This document shows positions 1-7,420 of a stretch of 64,000 nucleotides of DNA, piece after piece. The translations under genes and the position numbers were made by a program. Every line of letters begins with the position of its first letter. The stretch's first letter is position 1. The notes beneath the pieces are model-generated. The model made no database searches. It was not told the DNA's origin and saw nothing but the letters and a program-made list of their open reading frames with translations. The stretch is from the NCBI RefSeq assembly GCF_025515275.1, contig NZ_JAOPFU010000002.1:207418-271417 (forward strand), read 5' to 3'. This DNA is from Catenovulum sp. 2E275 (GTDB lineage Bacteria; Pseudomonadota; Gammaproteobacteria; Enterobacterales; Alteromonadaceae).

Positions 1-574
1 GATAACTTAAAGACTCAGTCAAATATACTTTAGCTTCGTCGTAATTATGTTGTTCTAATGCAATATTTGCTAAACCATTCAATTTATCTATAGGGTTCTG
101 GGTGATAATACTGATCTGATGATAAGCATCTGCGGCACATGTATAGTTTTTTATTTTAAGGCATGCATTAACAACTGACTGATACCATTTAGTTTTTTGT
201 TCATAACTCAGAGTGTCTGGTAATTGAAACTCAATAATCTGCTGATATAGCCTTAATTGGATTAACACCTGTGCCCATGAGTCGATAAATAGACTAAAAT
301 CTACTTTTTTGGCTATCACCTGATTAAATAACTCTTTAGCTTCGATGTATTTCCCCTGCTCAGTGAGTACTTTTGCCATTAAGACTTTTGCAGGTAAATG
401 CTCTGGTTCACTTTGTAGAGCATTTTTTAAAAAAAGATTTGCATCTGAAAATTGCTGATTCTGATATGCAACTAAAGCCTTTTCATAATCAATTTGAACA
501 TCAGCTATAGAAGAGAAACTCAAATACCAAGACAAGCTTCCTATTAATAAATTAAGAATATTTTTTTTAAACAT
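1..574 (-). CDS. TPR-repeat protein, PrsT-like, 3' end outside the window
   Basis: I read this frame directly: it starts at the ATG at 574 and stays open for 191 codons to the window edge, so the C-terminus is missing. Residues 1-24 look like a signal peptide (MFKKN followed by a hydrophobic stretch to SIADV); no lipobox cysteine is visible. From residue 30 there are TPR-like helices (YEKALVAYQNQQFSDA, then a LKNALQSEPEHLPA unit). This resembles PrsT, the TPR protein of PEP-CTERM/exosortase loci. The next gene upstream on the same strand encodes a PEP-CTERM protein, which supports that reading. Role inferred: periplasmic or envelope scaffold in exopolysaccharide/PEP-CTERM handling. A generic TPR protein is the alternative. 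Confidence 0.65.
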   Translation of the reverse strand, partial: MFKKNILNLLIGSLSWYLSFSSIADVQIDYEKALVAYQNQQFSDANLFLKNALQSEPEHLPAKVLMAKVLTEQGKYIEAKELFNQVIAKKVDFSLFIDSWAQVLIQLRLYQQIIEFQLPDTLSYEQKTKWYQSVVNACLKIKNYTCAADAYHQISIITQNPIDKLNGLANIALEQHNYDEAKVYLTESLSY

Positions 575-599
575 AACAAGTCGTTATTTTTTATTTTCT

Positions 600-653
600 C
601 CGATTATATAACAACAAAGACGGCTATAGCCGTCTTTGTTGTTATATAATCGG
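600..653. terminator. Perfect 54-nt palindrome, probable terminator
   Basis: Positions 600-653 are a perfect inverted repeat centred on GGCTATAGCC, with arms of about 25 bases. The GC core (GACGGC/GCCGTC) is flanked by A-rich and T-rich arms, so a transcript from either strand would form a stem followed by U-rich sequence. It lies between the PEP-CTERM gene and the TPR gene, both on the minus strand, and probably ends the former. Confidence 0.7.
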
Positions 654-668
654 ATTTAGGGACTAGTA

Positions 669-1631
669 TTATGCTGCTTTATCTTTGTTTAAACGTACTA
701 ATAATAACAAGGCTGCAGCAAAAATGATTAAACTGGAAGGTTCAGGTACAGGCGTAACTTCAGGAGTCGGGGGCGAATAATTATATAACTTATTATGTAA
801 CTCTACTGAACTGTTAAAAGACAATGCAGCTAACCCCCCATCAATACTGCCAGTGGAAGCATACACATTAGCAAATGGAGCTAATACAGAACCATTCCAA
901 CCATCACCAATAAAATTGATTCCAGAAGCTTCATAAAAATTCCAAAGAACTAAAGGTGCCGCATTATTTTTATCAAAGTTTCCTGTAGCTTTAGACTTTA
1001 AATCTAAAATGCCAGTCCCACTAACATTAATAACAACAGGGATACTGGGGTTAGTATTAAAGGAAAAGCTACCATTTTGATTAAACAAGTCTGATGCTGA
1101 AATGCTATAAACAGATAATAAATCATCAGAGCTTGCACCTGAGGTAAATTTTAAATTATTAGAATCCCGAGTATCAAAAACACTATTAGTTGTTAAACTT
1201 TGATAATAAGCACTCTCAGCCAACACTTGTTCGTAAAGTAAATCAAAATCTGACTGTAACTCACTCTTTGGAACCTTTGTAACTGCGCCACCTGAGCCAT
1301 TAGTTATCAAAGATGTACCAGATTTAATTTCTCCACCATAAACAATATTGTGCCCATTCTCTGCTTTAACTGAGCTAGCTTCAATATCACCTACGACGGT
1401 TACAGCATCCACCTTTGGGTTAGATGTAAGCCTAGAACCAACATCAATAGATAGACCAGGAGCGTTAATATTTCCCCCGACAAAAATTTTACCTTCAATA
1501 TCACTACTTGTAGAAAGGTCTTCTTTAATAATTAAGTTGTAGGTATCTAATGTACCTTGGGCATTACTTTGGAAAGAAAACAAACATATAGATAAAAAGT
1601 AAACAACGGTGGTTTGCACGACATGCTTCAT
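669..1631 (-). CDS. PEP-CTERM choice-of-anchor A family protein
   Basis: A 320-residue exported protein. Residues 1-25 form a signal peptide. The body starts with LDTYNLIIKEDLSTSSDIEG and ends with a GWNGSVLAPFANVYASTGSIDGG stretch and a HNKLYNY segment, the pattern of the choice-of-anchor A (collagen-binding-like) domain. The C-terminus is a textbook PEP-CTERM signal: Pro-Glu-Pro at 296-298, a short hydrophobic helix at about 300-313, then basic RLNK. Such proteins are cleaved and sorted by exosortase (EpsH/XrtA), usually into an extracellular polysaccharide matrix; no exosortase is in the window. A -24/-12 promoter-like element lies about 50 bases upstream. Confidence 0.85.
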   Translation of the reverse strand: MKHVVQTTVVYFLSICLFSFQSNAQGTLDTYNLIIKEDLSTSSDIEGKIFVGGNINAPGLSIDVGSRLTSNPKVDAVTVVGDIEASSVKAENGHNIVYGGEIKSGTSLITNGSGGAVTKVPKSELQSDFDLLYEQVLAESAYYQSLTTNSVFDTRDSNNLKFTSGASSDDLLSVYSISASDLFNQNGSFSFNTNPSIPVVINVSGTGILDLKSKATGNFDKNNAAPLVLWNFYEASGINFIGDGWNGSVLAPFANVYASTGSIDGGLAALSFNSSVELHNKLYNYSPPTPEVTPVPEPSSLIIFAAALLLLVRLNKDKAA

Positions 1632-1680
1632 ATAGCTTCTACTTCTAAAAATCAGAATCTTTATTTCGTTATTTAATATA

Positions 1681-1697
1681 AAGCAAAAAACAGACCA
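1681..1697 (-). promoter_or_regulatory. Candidate sigma-54 promoter of the PEP-CTERM gene
   Basis: The minus strand reads TGGTCTGTTTTTTGCTT. The -12 TTGCT is perfect and TGG lies at the exact -24 spacing, but the CAC after TGG is not conserved. The predicted start point is about 40 bases upstream of the ATG. Support is mainly positional and from the similar elements at 3001, 7138 and 7194. Confidence 0.45.
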
Positions 1698-1791
1698 ATA
1701 AATTTAACTATTTAATTTTAAACAACTTTAAAATAGACCAATGTTTAGAGTGTAAAGATAACTGACAATATAAACTAATGAAAAATTACCG

Positions 1792-2097
1792 TCATTTAGG
1801 TTCTGAATCCATTTGAGAGGGTGACCAAATATCTAATAATAAAGTAGTAACAACGCTTGGAGTCACAGCCAAAATACCTGAAGCAATAGATTTTAAAAGT
1901 GTATTGCCTGTTAGCATTGTCATTCCAAAACCTGCTATAAAACAACAACTCAGTCCTTTTTTACTAGACAGTATCTGTGCCGAATGAGTGTTTACCAAAG
2001 CTTTATGAACTCCGACTCTGGCATATAATTTAACTCTCTCCTCTTGTAGTTTTACTAAATTATACTCATTATTCCGACAGAACCATCTTAATAACAT
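1792..2097 (-). CDS. Small YqjK-like protein, third gene of a yqjD-yqjE-type operon
   Basis: A 101-residue protein starting one base after the stop of the YqjE-like gene. The N-terminus is basic and helical (CRNNEYNLVKLQEERVKLYARVGVHKAL). Two hydrophobic segments follow, at about 51-70 and 72-90. I cannot recognise a named domain in the sequence itself; the YqjK-like label rests on position (third in a DUF883, holin-like, small basic protein operon, as in E. coli yqjD-yqjE-yqjK). Probably an inner membrane protein. The acidic, proline-containing tail ends near an apparently signal-free intergenic region. Confidence 0.5.
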   Translation of the reverse strand: MLLRWFCRNNEYNLVKLQEERVKLYARVGVHKALVNTHSAQILSSKKGLSCCFIAGFGMTMLTGNTLLKSIASGILAVTPSVVTTLLLDIWSPSQMDSEPK

Positions 2098-2098
2098 G

Positions 2099-2515
2099 TT
2101 AACCTCTGCTAAATTTGGCTTTAATATGGCTAATATTTTTTCTCAAAGAATAAAAAAGGTAAAACACCATAATTATATTCAATGACACCATCAGTAAAGC
2201 GACCAACCACCAAACCATTCCTGCTTTTATTAAAGCAACACTGATAAATGCAATTAAAGCAAACCAAACTCCTGCAACTAAAATAACAATTAATAGGATA
2301 ACGGCCACGATAAAAAGTAAGCTTTTTAATCCTATTTCAATGTGCTGCTCTGCTGTTTTAAGATAATTAAAAAATAGATTTTGATAATCATCTACAATTT
2401 GAGTAATAGCAGAAATAAGCTCATTATACTCAGTTTGATTGGAACCAGAGGTTGAATTTGGTTCAACCTCTTTAGTTTGCTGCTTGGTCAGATCTGGCTG
2501 ACCTGAATCCTGCAT
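2099..2515 (-). CDS. YqjE-like membrane protein (phage holin superfamily III / DUF1469 type)
   Basis: 138 residues: a polar N-terminus rich in Q/T/N (1-40), a helical region at about 40-60 and two long hydrophobic segments at about 61-97 and 100-125 that form a hairpin, followed by a basic tail (RKNISHIKAKFSRG). This architecture and the position directly after a DUF883 gene match YqjE-like proteins. Despite the holin-type family name, chromosomal members of this arrangement are host stress/membrane proteins. It sits 11 bases after the DUF883 gene and one base before the next gene, so all three are probably co-transcribed. Confidence 0.7.
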   Translation of the reverse strand: MQDSGQPDLTKQQTKEVEPNSTSGSNQTEYNELISAITQIVDDYQNLFFNYLKTAEQHIEIGLKSLLFIVAVILLIVILVAGVWFALIAFISVALIKAGMVWWLVALLMVSLNIIMVFYLFYSLRKNISHIKAKFSRG

Positions 2516-2526
2516 ATAAAATCCCG

Positions 2527-2859
2527 TTAGCTTCGCTTAGAAAAACAAGAAGCTAATAATGCCCCAGCTGCAAAAGCAATTCCGGCTGATGCGAATGGGT
2601 GCTTATGAACAAAACCCTGAGCATTTTCTGCTAAATGATTCGCCTGAGCTTGTAACTCAGCTTTTTTCTGTGCAAGTGCTTCCGACGAATGGTGGGCACC
2701 TTGCCGAGTTGCCGTTTCTGCAGCTCGGGCTTTTTCTGCCATTGCTTCAATTGCTTTATGGGCTGCGGCAGTTGCTGCTTCGGTGATCACAGCTTGATTA
2801 GCTGTATTTAAAGTTTCAGTATTTTCACTAGTATTGGTTGATTTTGCTGTAGTTGCCAT
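2527..2859 (-). CDS. DUF883 family protein (YqjD/ElaB-like)
   Basis: 110 residues from the ATG at 2859. I chose this start over the in-frame GTG at 2868 because AGGAG at 2868-2872 overlaps that GTG and sits 8 bases before the ATG. The protein is alanine-rich and helical (about 15-80, amphipathic, coiled-coil prone) with a C-terminal hydrophobic segment FASAGIAFAAGALLASCF and a basic end SKRS, as in YqjD and ElaB. In E. coli these are tail-anchored inner membrane proteins that bind ribosomes in stationary phase. It is first in a three-gene operon preceded by a sigma-54-type promoter. Confidence 0.85.
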   Translation of the reverse strand: MATTAKSTNTSENTETLNTANQAVITEAATAAAHKAIEAMAEKARAAETATRQGAHHSSEALAQKKAELQAQANHLAENAQGFVHKHPFASAGIAFAAGALLASCFSKRS

Positions 2860-3000
2860 AACTAACACTCCTGATTGGTTTAATTAACTGGAATACTACT
2901 TTTGTTCCATCATTATTGATAATTTAGATTTATTACCTTCAAGCTATTGAACGTAAATAACAAACTCAAATTTCTACTTTCTGAGCATACCTATCTAATA

Positions 3001-3016
3001 GGCAAGATCCTTGCCA
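3001..3016 (-). promoter_or_regulatory. Sigma-54 promoter of the yqjD-like operon
   Basis: The minus strand reads TGGCAAGGATCTTGCC, which matches the -24 TGGCA and -12 TTGC elements with the invariant GG and GC exactly 12 apart. The predicted transcript starts near 2990, about 130 bases before the DUF883 start codon. The site is also a short palindrome, but no U-run follows, so I do not read it as a terminator. Confidence 0.75.
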
Positions 3017-3025
3017 TCACAACTA

Positions 3026-3466
3026 TTACAAACACAAAGAAAACTGCCTGAAATCATCTAAATCAATTTGCAACCATGCGACCTGACTTGATAAAGAGCG
3101 CTTTAAAGAACCGTTTGGCAATTGGCTAATAGATTGTTTCAATTTGGATAAACAAGCTAACTCTATTTCCAACAACCTGTCAAAAACCTCACTTAAATTC
3201 TCATTTTCAAGATCTTGTGTAATTTTTTCTAAATGTGTTGAGTAATAATTACATATTTCAGCTTCTGAACTGATTGATATGTGAGACTCTGTAATATGTA
3301 AATTGCATACCTTGATCAAGCTTAGATAACGATTACTTAGTTTAACTAAACCAGTTTGCAACTGAAAATAGTCAAATTGTGAACTAAGTTGCTGACAAAA
3401 CCTAAATGCTTCTTTAGATATGCACAATACCTCAAAAATAATTGTTTTCTCTTGATTTAACATCAT
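3026..3466 (-). CDS. Hypothetical all-helical protein
   Basis: 146 residues that I do not recognise. No signal peptide or membrane segment is visible. The composition (leucine, glutamate, serine rich with heptad-like spacing across about 10-60 and 85-135) suggests a helical bundle of the ferritin-like or DUF2383 size, but no metal ligand pattern can be confirmed. Cysteines occur at 15, 24, 54, 71 and near 109. Two ATGs (3466, 3463) are adjacent. The gene lies between the yqjD promoter and the divergent sigma-54 activator; a weak -24/-12-like match lies at 3641-3656 on its strand. Coding is supported by length and isolation only. Confidence 0.55.
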   Translation of the reverse strand: MMLNQEKTIIFEVLCISKEAFRFCQQLSSQFDYFQLQTGLVKLSNRYLSLIKVCNLHITESHISISSEAEICNYYSTHLEKITQDLENENLSEVFDRLLEIELACLSKLKQSISQLPNGSLKRSLSSQVAWLQIDLDDFRQFSLCL

Positions 3467-3685
3467 AATGCCTACACTATACCAGTTGATGAATTTAAAT
3501 TTTTACTGACCAGAGGAACAGATTTAACTTCTTAGCTGCCAGAACTTGTCTCTTACGAAACAAAACTATTGAAGTTATTTTTTGTACAAAATATCGACAT
3601 TTCTCATAAACCTCATATATTTTCTTGGTTAATAAGTGCCTGCATAAATTACACCAAAAAATATATGTGAATGGAGGCACAAACC

Positions 3686-5023
3686 ATGGCTCGCCCAAAA
3701 TTACTCCTCAGAGTAAAGCAAAATAAGCTTTCGCAACAGATTTCAAAAATAATAGAAAGTATTGATTTTAATGTAGAATACCTGACGCCTACTCAAGACT
3801 TAGAACAGTTACAGACAAGCAATGCGGACTTGTTTCTGCTTGAGGTAAATGAAAGTGATAGAGAAGCCATTCAAACCCTATTAAATTCTAATTTACATTT
3901 TTATAGAGACTTTATTTTTATTAGTAACGGGCAACCCATTTCGCCATTGGATGAAATGATGCGTCAAGGTGCTGGTTACCACCTTCGTCAACCTATTGAT
4001 TTAAAACAACTAAAAGAAGTTTTACAAGACTATTTTTCAGAGTTGCTTAATAATCATAAAGGGGTTGAAACAATTCAAGCAAGTAATATTGACCAATTTG
4101 GATTATTAACAGGTTCTTCTTTAGTAATGCGTAAACTTTACCGAACCATTCGTCGTGTTGCGAGTACCGAAAGTAATGTTTTAATTCAAGGAGAAAGTGG
4201 TGCGGGTAAAGAACTTGTTGCGCAAACTATTCATAGTCAAAGTAAACGCAATTTAAATCCGTTTATTGCGGTTAACTGTGGGGCGCTTAGCCCAGAGTTA
4301 ATTGATAGTGAGTTATTTGGTCATATCAAAGGGGCATTTACCGGTGCACTAAAAGATCATAAGGGCTTATTTGAACAAGCAGAAGGCGGCACTCTATTTT
4401 TAGATGAAGTAACTGAAATGCCTCTTGAACAGCAGGTTAAGTTATTAAGAGTCTTGGAGAATGGAGAATATCGTCCAGTTGGCAGTCAAAAAACGATGCT
4501 GGCAAATGTTCGTATAATCGCCGCTACGAACCGAAATCCATTACAAGCAATTCAGGATGAAATATTTCGTGAAGATCTATATTTTCGCCTGTGCCAATTC
4601 CCACTTCAAGTTCCTCCATTAAGAGCTAGAGGTAAAGATGTAACTGAACTAGCAAAACATTTTCTAGCTTACCGTTGCAGTGAAGAAAAAGTGGCTAAGT
4701 CAATTACCGAGCAAGCGTTAGAAAAAATAGCTAATTACAATTGGCCTGGTAATGTCCGAGAATTACGCCATACAGTTGAAAGAGCATTTATCTTAGCTGA
4801 AGCGATAATTGATGTAGACCATTTAATCTTTGAAGCAGATAAAAGCCAAGATGATATCAGCGATATAATCCCTAGTGGTTTAACTTTAGAGGAACTTGAA
4901 AAGATAGCCATACATAAAGCACTCGATGAGAATAAAGGTAATAAAACGGAAGCAGCCCAACAGCTTGGAATTAGTGTAAAAACTTTATATAACAAATTAG
5001 AAAAATACGCTGAGATGAAATAA
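3686..5023 (+). CDS. Sigma-54-dependent activator with degenerate receiver domain
   Basis: 445 residues from the ATG at 3686, which has GGAGG at 3673-3677. Domains: receiver-like 4-120, AAA+ sigma-54 interaction domain about 138-375, Fis-type helix-turn-helix 417-440. The AAA+ domain looks fully active: Walker A GESGAGKE at 169-176, GAFTGA loop at 216-221, Walker B GGTLFLDE at 234-241. The receiver is not: the acidic pair of strand 1 is replaced (RVKQN), the phosphoacceptor position is Glu53 (LLEVN) and the usual KP lysine is Gln102 (RQP). It is therefore probably constitutively on or controlled by another cue. It resembles PrsR-type regulators of PEP-CTERM loci in layout. Nearby -24/-12 sites are its likely targets. 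Confidence 0.88.
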   Translation: MARPKLLLRVKQNKLSQQISKIIESIDFNVEYLTPTQDLEQLQTSNADLFLLEVNESDREAIQTLLNSNLHFYRDFIFISNGQPISPLDEMMRQGAGYHLRQPIDLKQLKEVLQDYFSELLNNHKGVETIQASNIDQFGLLTGSSLVMRKLYRTIRRVASTESNVLIQGESGAGKELVAQTIHSQSKRNLNPFIAVNCGALSPELIDSELFGHIKGAFTGALKDHKGLFEQAEGGTLFLDEVTEMPLEQQVKLLRVLENGEYRPVGSQKTMLANVRIIAATNRNPLQAIQDEIFREDLYFRLCQFPLQVPPLRARGKDVTELAKHFLAYRCSEEKVAKSITEQALEKIANYNWPGNVRELRHTVERAFILAEAIIDVDHLIFEADKSQDDISDIIPSGLTLEELEKIAIHKALDENKGNKTEAAQQLGISVKTLYNKLEKYAEMK

Positions 5024-5028
5024 TAAAT

Positions 5029-5050
5029 TGGTGGGCTAAATTGCCCACCA
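5029..5050. terminator. Bidirectional terminator between convergent genes
   Basis: TGGTGGGC and GCCCACCA pair around a 6-base loop six bases after the activator stop codon, with T-rich sequence shortly downstream on the plus strand and A-rich sequence on the other side. It separates the activator from the convergent MFS gene. Confidence 0.75.
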
Positions 5051-5064
5051 GATAAGCTTTTTAA

Positions 5065-6570
5065 TTAAGATTGCTGAGGATGAGATTCATGTTCCAGTTT
5101 TTCAGCTAATTTAGGATCAGATAACTCTTCTTTATCATTCACAAAGACCACAGACAGCGCCCCCAGCACCATAGCTCCACCAGCCAACATCATGATATAA
5201 ATGGCATGATTATCAAAAACATGAAGTAAAATTTGGCCAGCTACCGCACCACTAACAATTTGAGGTGCTGCAATAGTAAAGTTAAAAATTCCCATATATA
5301 CACCGGTTTTATTAGCTGGTAATGAACCGGCTAAAATCGCATAAGGCATCGCCAAAATCGCAGCCCAAGCAATACCAATCCCTATCATAGGAATTAATAA
5401 ACCTAACGCACCAACAGGCACATCAACTTCTGTAATTAATAAGTTAACATGAGTAATTTGAGAATCATTAAATAAAATAAAACTTAAATATCCCAAACCA
5501 CCTGCTAATAAAGATAAAGAATAGGTTAGTTTACGGCCAAACTTATCTGCAATTCTTGACAATACAATTGAAAATAAAGCGGCTGATAATGAATAAGCAG
5601 CAAATAAAATACCAACCCAATCACCGGCTGCCCCTTTTGCTTTAGCGATCTCAGCAGGTATGGCATCTAAACTGGCTAAATAAGCAGAATCAAACCATTT
5701 GGCATCTAATCCCCAAGCATTTTGAGCAATAGCCGGCATGGTGTACACCCACAAAATATATAAAGCAAACCAAGAGAAAAACTGAACAAGTGCCAGTTGT
5801 TTCATGGTTGAAGGCATAGAAACAAATAACTTAAAGAAACCAGATAATTTTTCAGCTAAAGATTTTTTTTCAGCTTTAGCACGAGCTTCTGCTTCGTGAT
5901 CTAACCCTTTATAAGCACTATATTCTTCTGGTGGATATTCTTTAGTACGAATAACTGTCCATAACACTGAACCTAATAAGGCAGTAGCGCCAAGGTAAAA
6001 TGCCCACATCACAGACGGCGCAACTTCACCCGCTTTTGATGTATTCTCAAGGCCGATAACATTGGTTAAAACAAAAGGCAGAATTGAACCAACAACAGCA
6101 CCAATATTAATGACTAAAGATTGAACCGAATAACCCTGATTACGCTGCTCTGCTGGTACCATATCAGAGACTAAAGCTCGAAACGGTTGCATAGTTAAAT
6201 TAAATGCACCGTCCATTAATGCCAGCATTAACCCCCCAAATAACATTGGCGCAATAAAAGTGACAAAAAGCGGCGCGTTTGGCATTAAACACATACCAAT
6301 AGCAGCAGCTATTGCGCCAGCTAAAATATATGGATTGCGGCGCCCAAAACGGGTCCAAGTGCGATCAGATGCTGACCCAACTATCGGCTGAATAATCAAC
6401 CCCATCACAGGCGCAACCAGCCAAAATAAAGAAAGTGAATGTAAATCTGCCCCTAAATCAGACAATACTCGGCTTACATTTGCATTTTGCAGCGCAAAAC
6501 CTATTTGCACCCCTAAAAAGCCAAAGCTAACATTCCAAACCTGCCAAAATGATAGTTTAGGTTGTTTCAT
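5065..6570 (-). CDS. MFS sugar transporter (SLC45/GPH-like)
   Basis: 501 residues with about 12 membrane segments and a central cytoplasmic loop (about 215-240, charged, KAEKKSLAEKL). The N-terminus KLSFWQVWNVSFGFLGVQIGFALQNANVSR and the motifs GLIIQPIVGSASDRTWTRFGRRNPY and DGAFNLTMQPFRALVSDMVP are typical of maltose/sucrose-type MFS carriers found in marine gammaproteobacteria. Substrate inferred: an alpha-glucoside such as maltose or sucrose. It is alone: no glycoside hydrolase, TonB receptor or LacI regulator is beside it. A perfect 14-base palindrome of LacI-operator type lies at 6696-6709 upstream. The C-terminal tail is acidic and charged. Confidence 0.8.
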   Translation of the reverse strand: MKQPKLSFWQVWNVSFGFLGVQIGFALQNANVSRVLSDLGADLHSLSLFWLVAPVMGLIIQPIVGSASDRTWTRFGRRNPYILAGAIAAAIGMCLMPNAPLFVTFIAPMLFGGLMLALMDGAFNLTMQPFRALVSDMVPAEQRNQGYSVQSLVINIGAVVGSILPFVLTNVIGLENTSKAGEVAPSVMWAFYLGATALLGSVLWTVIRTKEYPPEEYSAYKGLDHEAEARAKAEKKSLAEKLSGFFKLFVSMPSTMKQLALVQFFSWFALYILWVYTMPAIAQNAWGLDAKWFDSAYLASLDAIPAEIAKAKGAAGDWVGILFAAYSLSAALFSIVLSRIADKFGRKLTYSLSLLAGGLGYLSFILFNDSQITHVNLLITEVDVPVGALGLLIPMIGIGIAWAAILAMPYAILAGSLPANKTGVYMGIFNFTIAAPQIVSGAVAGQILLHVFDNHAIYIMMLAGGAMVLGALSVVFVNDKEELSDPKLAEKLEHESHPQQS

Positions 6571-6695
6571 TAAAAATTCTCACTATTTTTGTCGTCTGAA
6601 TAGCTGATTAAAAAATGTAACCAACAATACATATTCATAACTTTATAATAACGTTTTTTCGTTACAAAGCTATGTTATGAAGTCGTTAGAACTGA

Positions 6696-6709
6696 TGCAT
6701 ACGTATGCA
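6696..6709. promoter_or_regulatory. LacI-family operator-like palindrome
   Basis: TGCATACGTATGCA is a perfect even palindrome with the central CG typical of LacI/GalR operators. It lies about 125 bases upstream of the MFS start codon. The cognate regulator is not in this window. Confidence 0.5.
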
Positions 6710-6832
6710 GATGAAAATATTTAATCATTAAATATAAAAATGACTTCAGAAAAAGAAATATTTACATATCTACTTGTAAATATTATTGAGTTTAGACTAA
6801 GGCAAGGTGATACTTAGGGTAAGTAAATAATT

Positions 6833-6858
6833 AAAGAGGCTATGAACATAGCCTCTTT
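6833..6858 (-). terminator. Terminator of the CsbD gene
   Basis: AAAGAGGCTATG and CATAGCCTCTTT form a 12-bp perfect stem with a 2-base centre just after the csbD-like stop codon. The minus strand continues into A/T-rich sequence. Confidence 0.75.
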
Positions 6859-6872
6859 AATACAAATAAAAA

Positions 6873-7073
6873 CTAATTCAGCGAACGTGAAAAGGCTTTC
6901 ATTTCCTCTTCAGCTTCTTCTTTGCTAATGCCGTACAGCTCTTGAATTCGCCCGGCTAACTCTTTTTGGTTGCCTTTGATAACATCTAAATCATCGTCGG
7001 TTAACTTGCCCCACTTTTGCTGAGCTTTACCTTTATACTGCTCCCACTTACCTTCGATTTGTTGCCAATTCAT
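6873..7073 (-). CDS. CsbD family stress protein
   Basis: 66 residues, MNWQQIEGKWEQYKGKAQQ onward: the compact hydrophilic CsbD fold, with the WxxxxGKAQQKWGKLTDDDL motif and an acidic helical C-terminus. E. coli YjbJ is the familiar member. I chose the ATG at 7073 because GGAGG sits at 7079-7083. These proteins are abundant under general or osmotic stress; the molecular role is unknown. A -24/-12-like element lies at 7138-7153, which links it to the nearby sigma-54 activator. Confidence 0.88.
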   Translation of the reverse strand: MNWQQIEGKWEQYKGKAQQKWGKLTDDDLDVIKGNQKELAGRIQELYGISKEEAEEEMKAFSRSLN

Positions 7074-7137
7074 AATTTCCTCCAAATGAAAATATTCGTT
7101 GAAAAACGGCTTTTTAATTTAAAGCCATTTTTTAACC

Positions 7138-7153
7138 AGCAAACAACATACCA
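7138..7153 (-). promoter_or_regulatory. Candidate sigma-54 promoter of the CsbD gene
   Basis: The minus strand reads TGGTATGTTGTTTGCT: TGG and TTGCT at exact -24/-12 spacing, with the A of the -24 box kept and its two C positions replaced. The predicted start is about 54 bases before the ATG. Confidence 0.6.
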
Positions 7154-7193
7154 AAATGCAATAGTGAAGAATCAAAGGGGTTGATTTAGATCA

Positions 7194-7209
7194 CGGCAGG
7201 ATTATTGCA
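7194..7209 (+). promoter_or_regulatory. Candidate sigma-54 promoter of xfp
   Basis: The plus strand reads CGGCAGGATTATTGCA: GGCA and TTGCA with GG and GC 12 apart. The only notable deviations are C for T at the first base and G for C at the sixth. It points to the phosphoketolase gene and implies a leader of about 200 bases. It is divergent from the csbD element 41 bases away. I see no other conserved signal in the rest of the 7074-7420 gap. Confidence 0.6.
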
Positions 7210-7420
7210 GCTTGCTAACATTTACTTGCAACATGAGAGTGATTAAAAATCATTCATTACAAACTGATTCAGTTTTAGCTTAAGCAAGATTACCTGTAAA
7301 AATCGGGCTTTAAGATATCACACAGTTTATGTGCCAATACGGCTGATTTACCTATTATCACCGTATTGTTCTTCAAACCAGAGGGTAAATAAGTTGTACT
7401 CAATAAATAAGGATGTCTGT

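Noticed and set aside
2099..2515. Phage origin of the holin-like gene
   Set aside because: It is in a DUF883-YqjE-type operon, with no lysis or structural phage genes around it.
3001..3016. Reading the GGCAAG-ATC-CTTGCC palindrome as a terminator of the gene at 3026-3466
   Set aside because: There is no T-run on either strand, while the -24/-12 match with correct spacing faces the yqjD-like operon.
3495..3698. A 67-codon minus-strand frame upstream of the activator
   Set aside because: It covers the activator's own upstream region and ribosome site, has no family resemblance and no ribosome binding site.
7331..7420. An N-terminal extension of 30 codons for the phosphoketolase
   Set aside because: The ATG at 7421 has a good ribosome site and the usual protein start; the upstream codons do not resemble the family.
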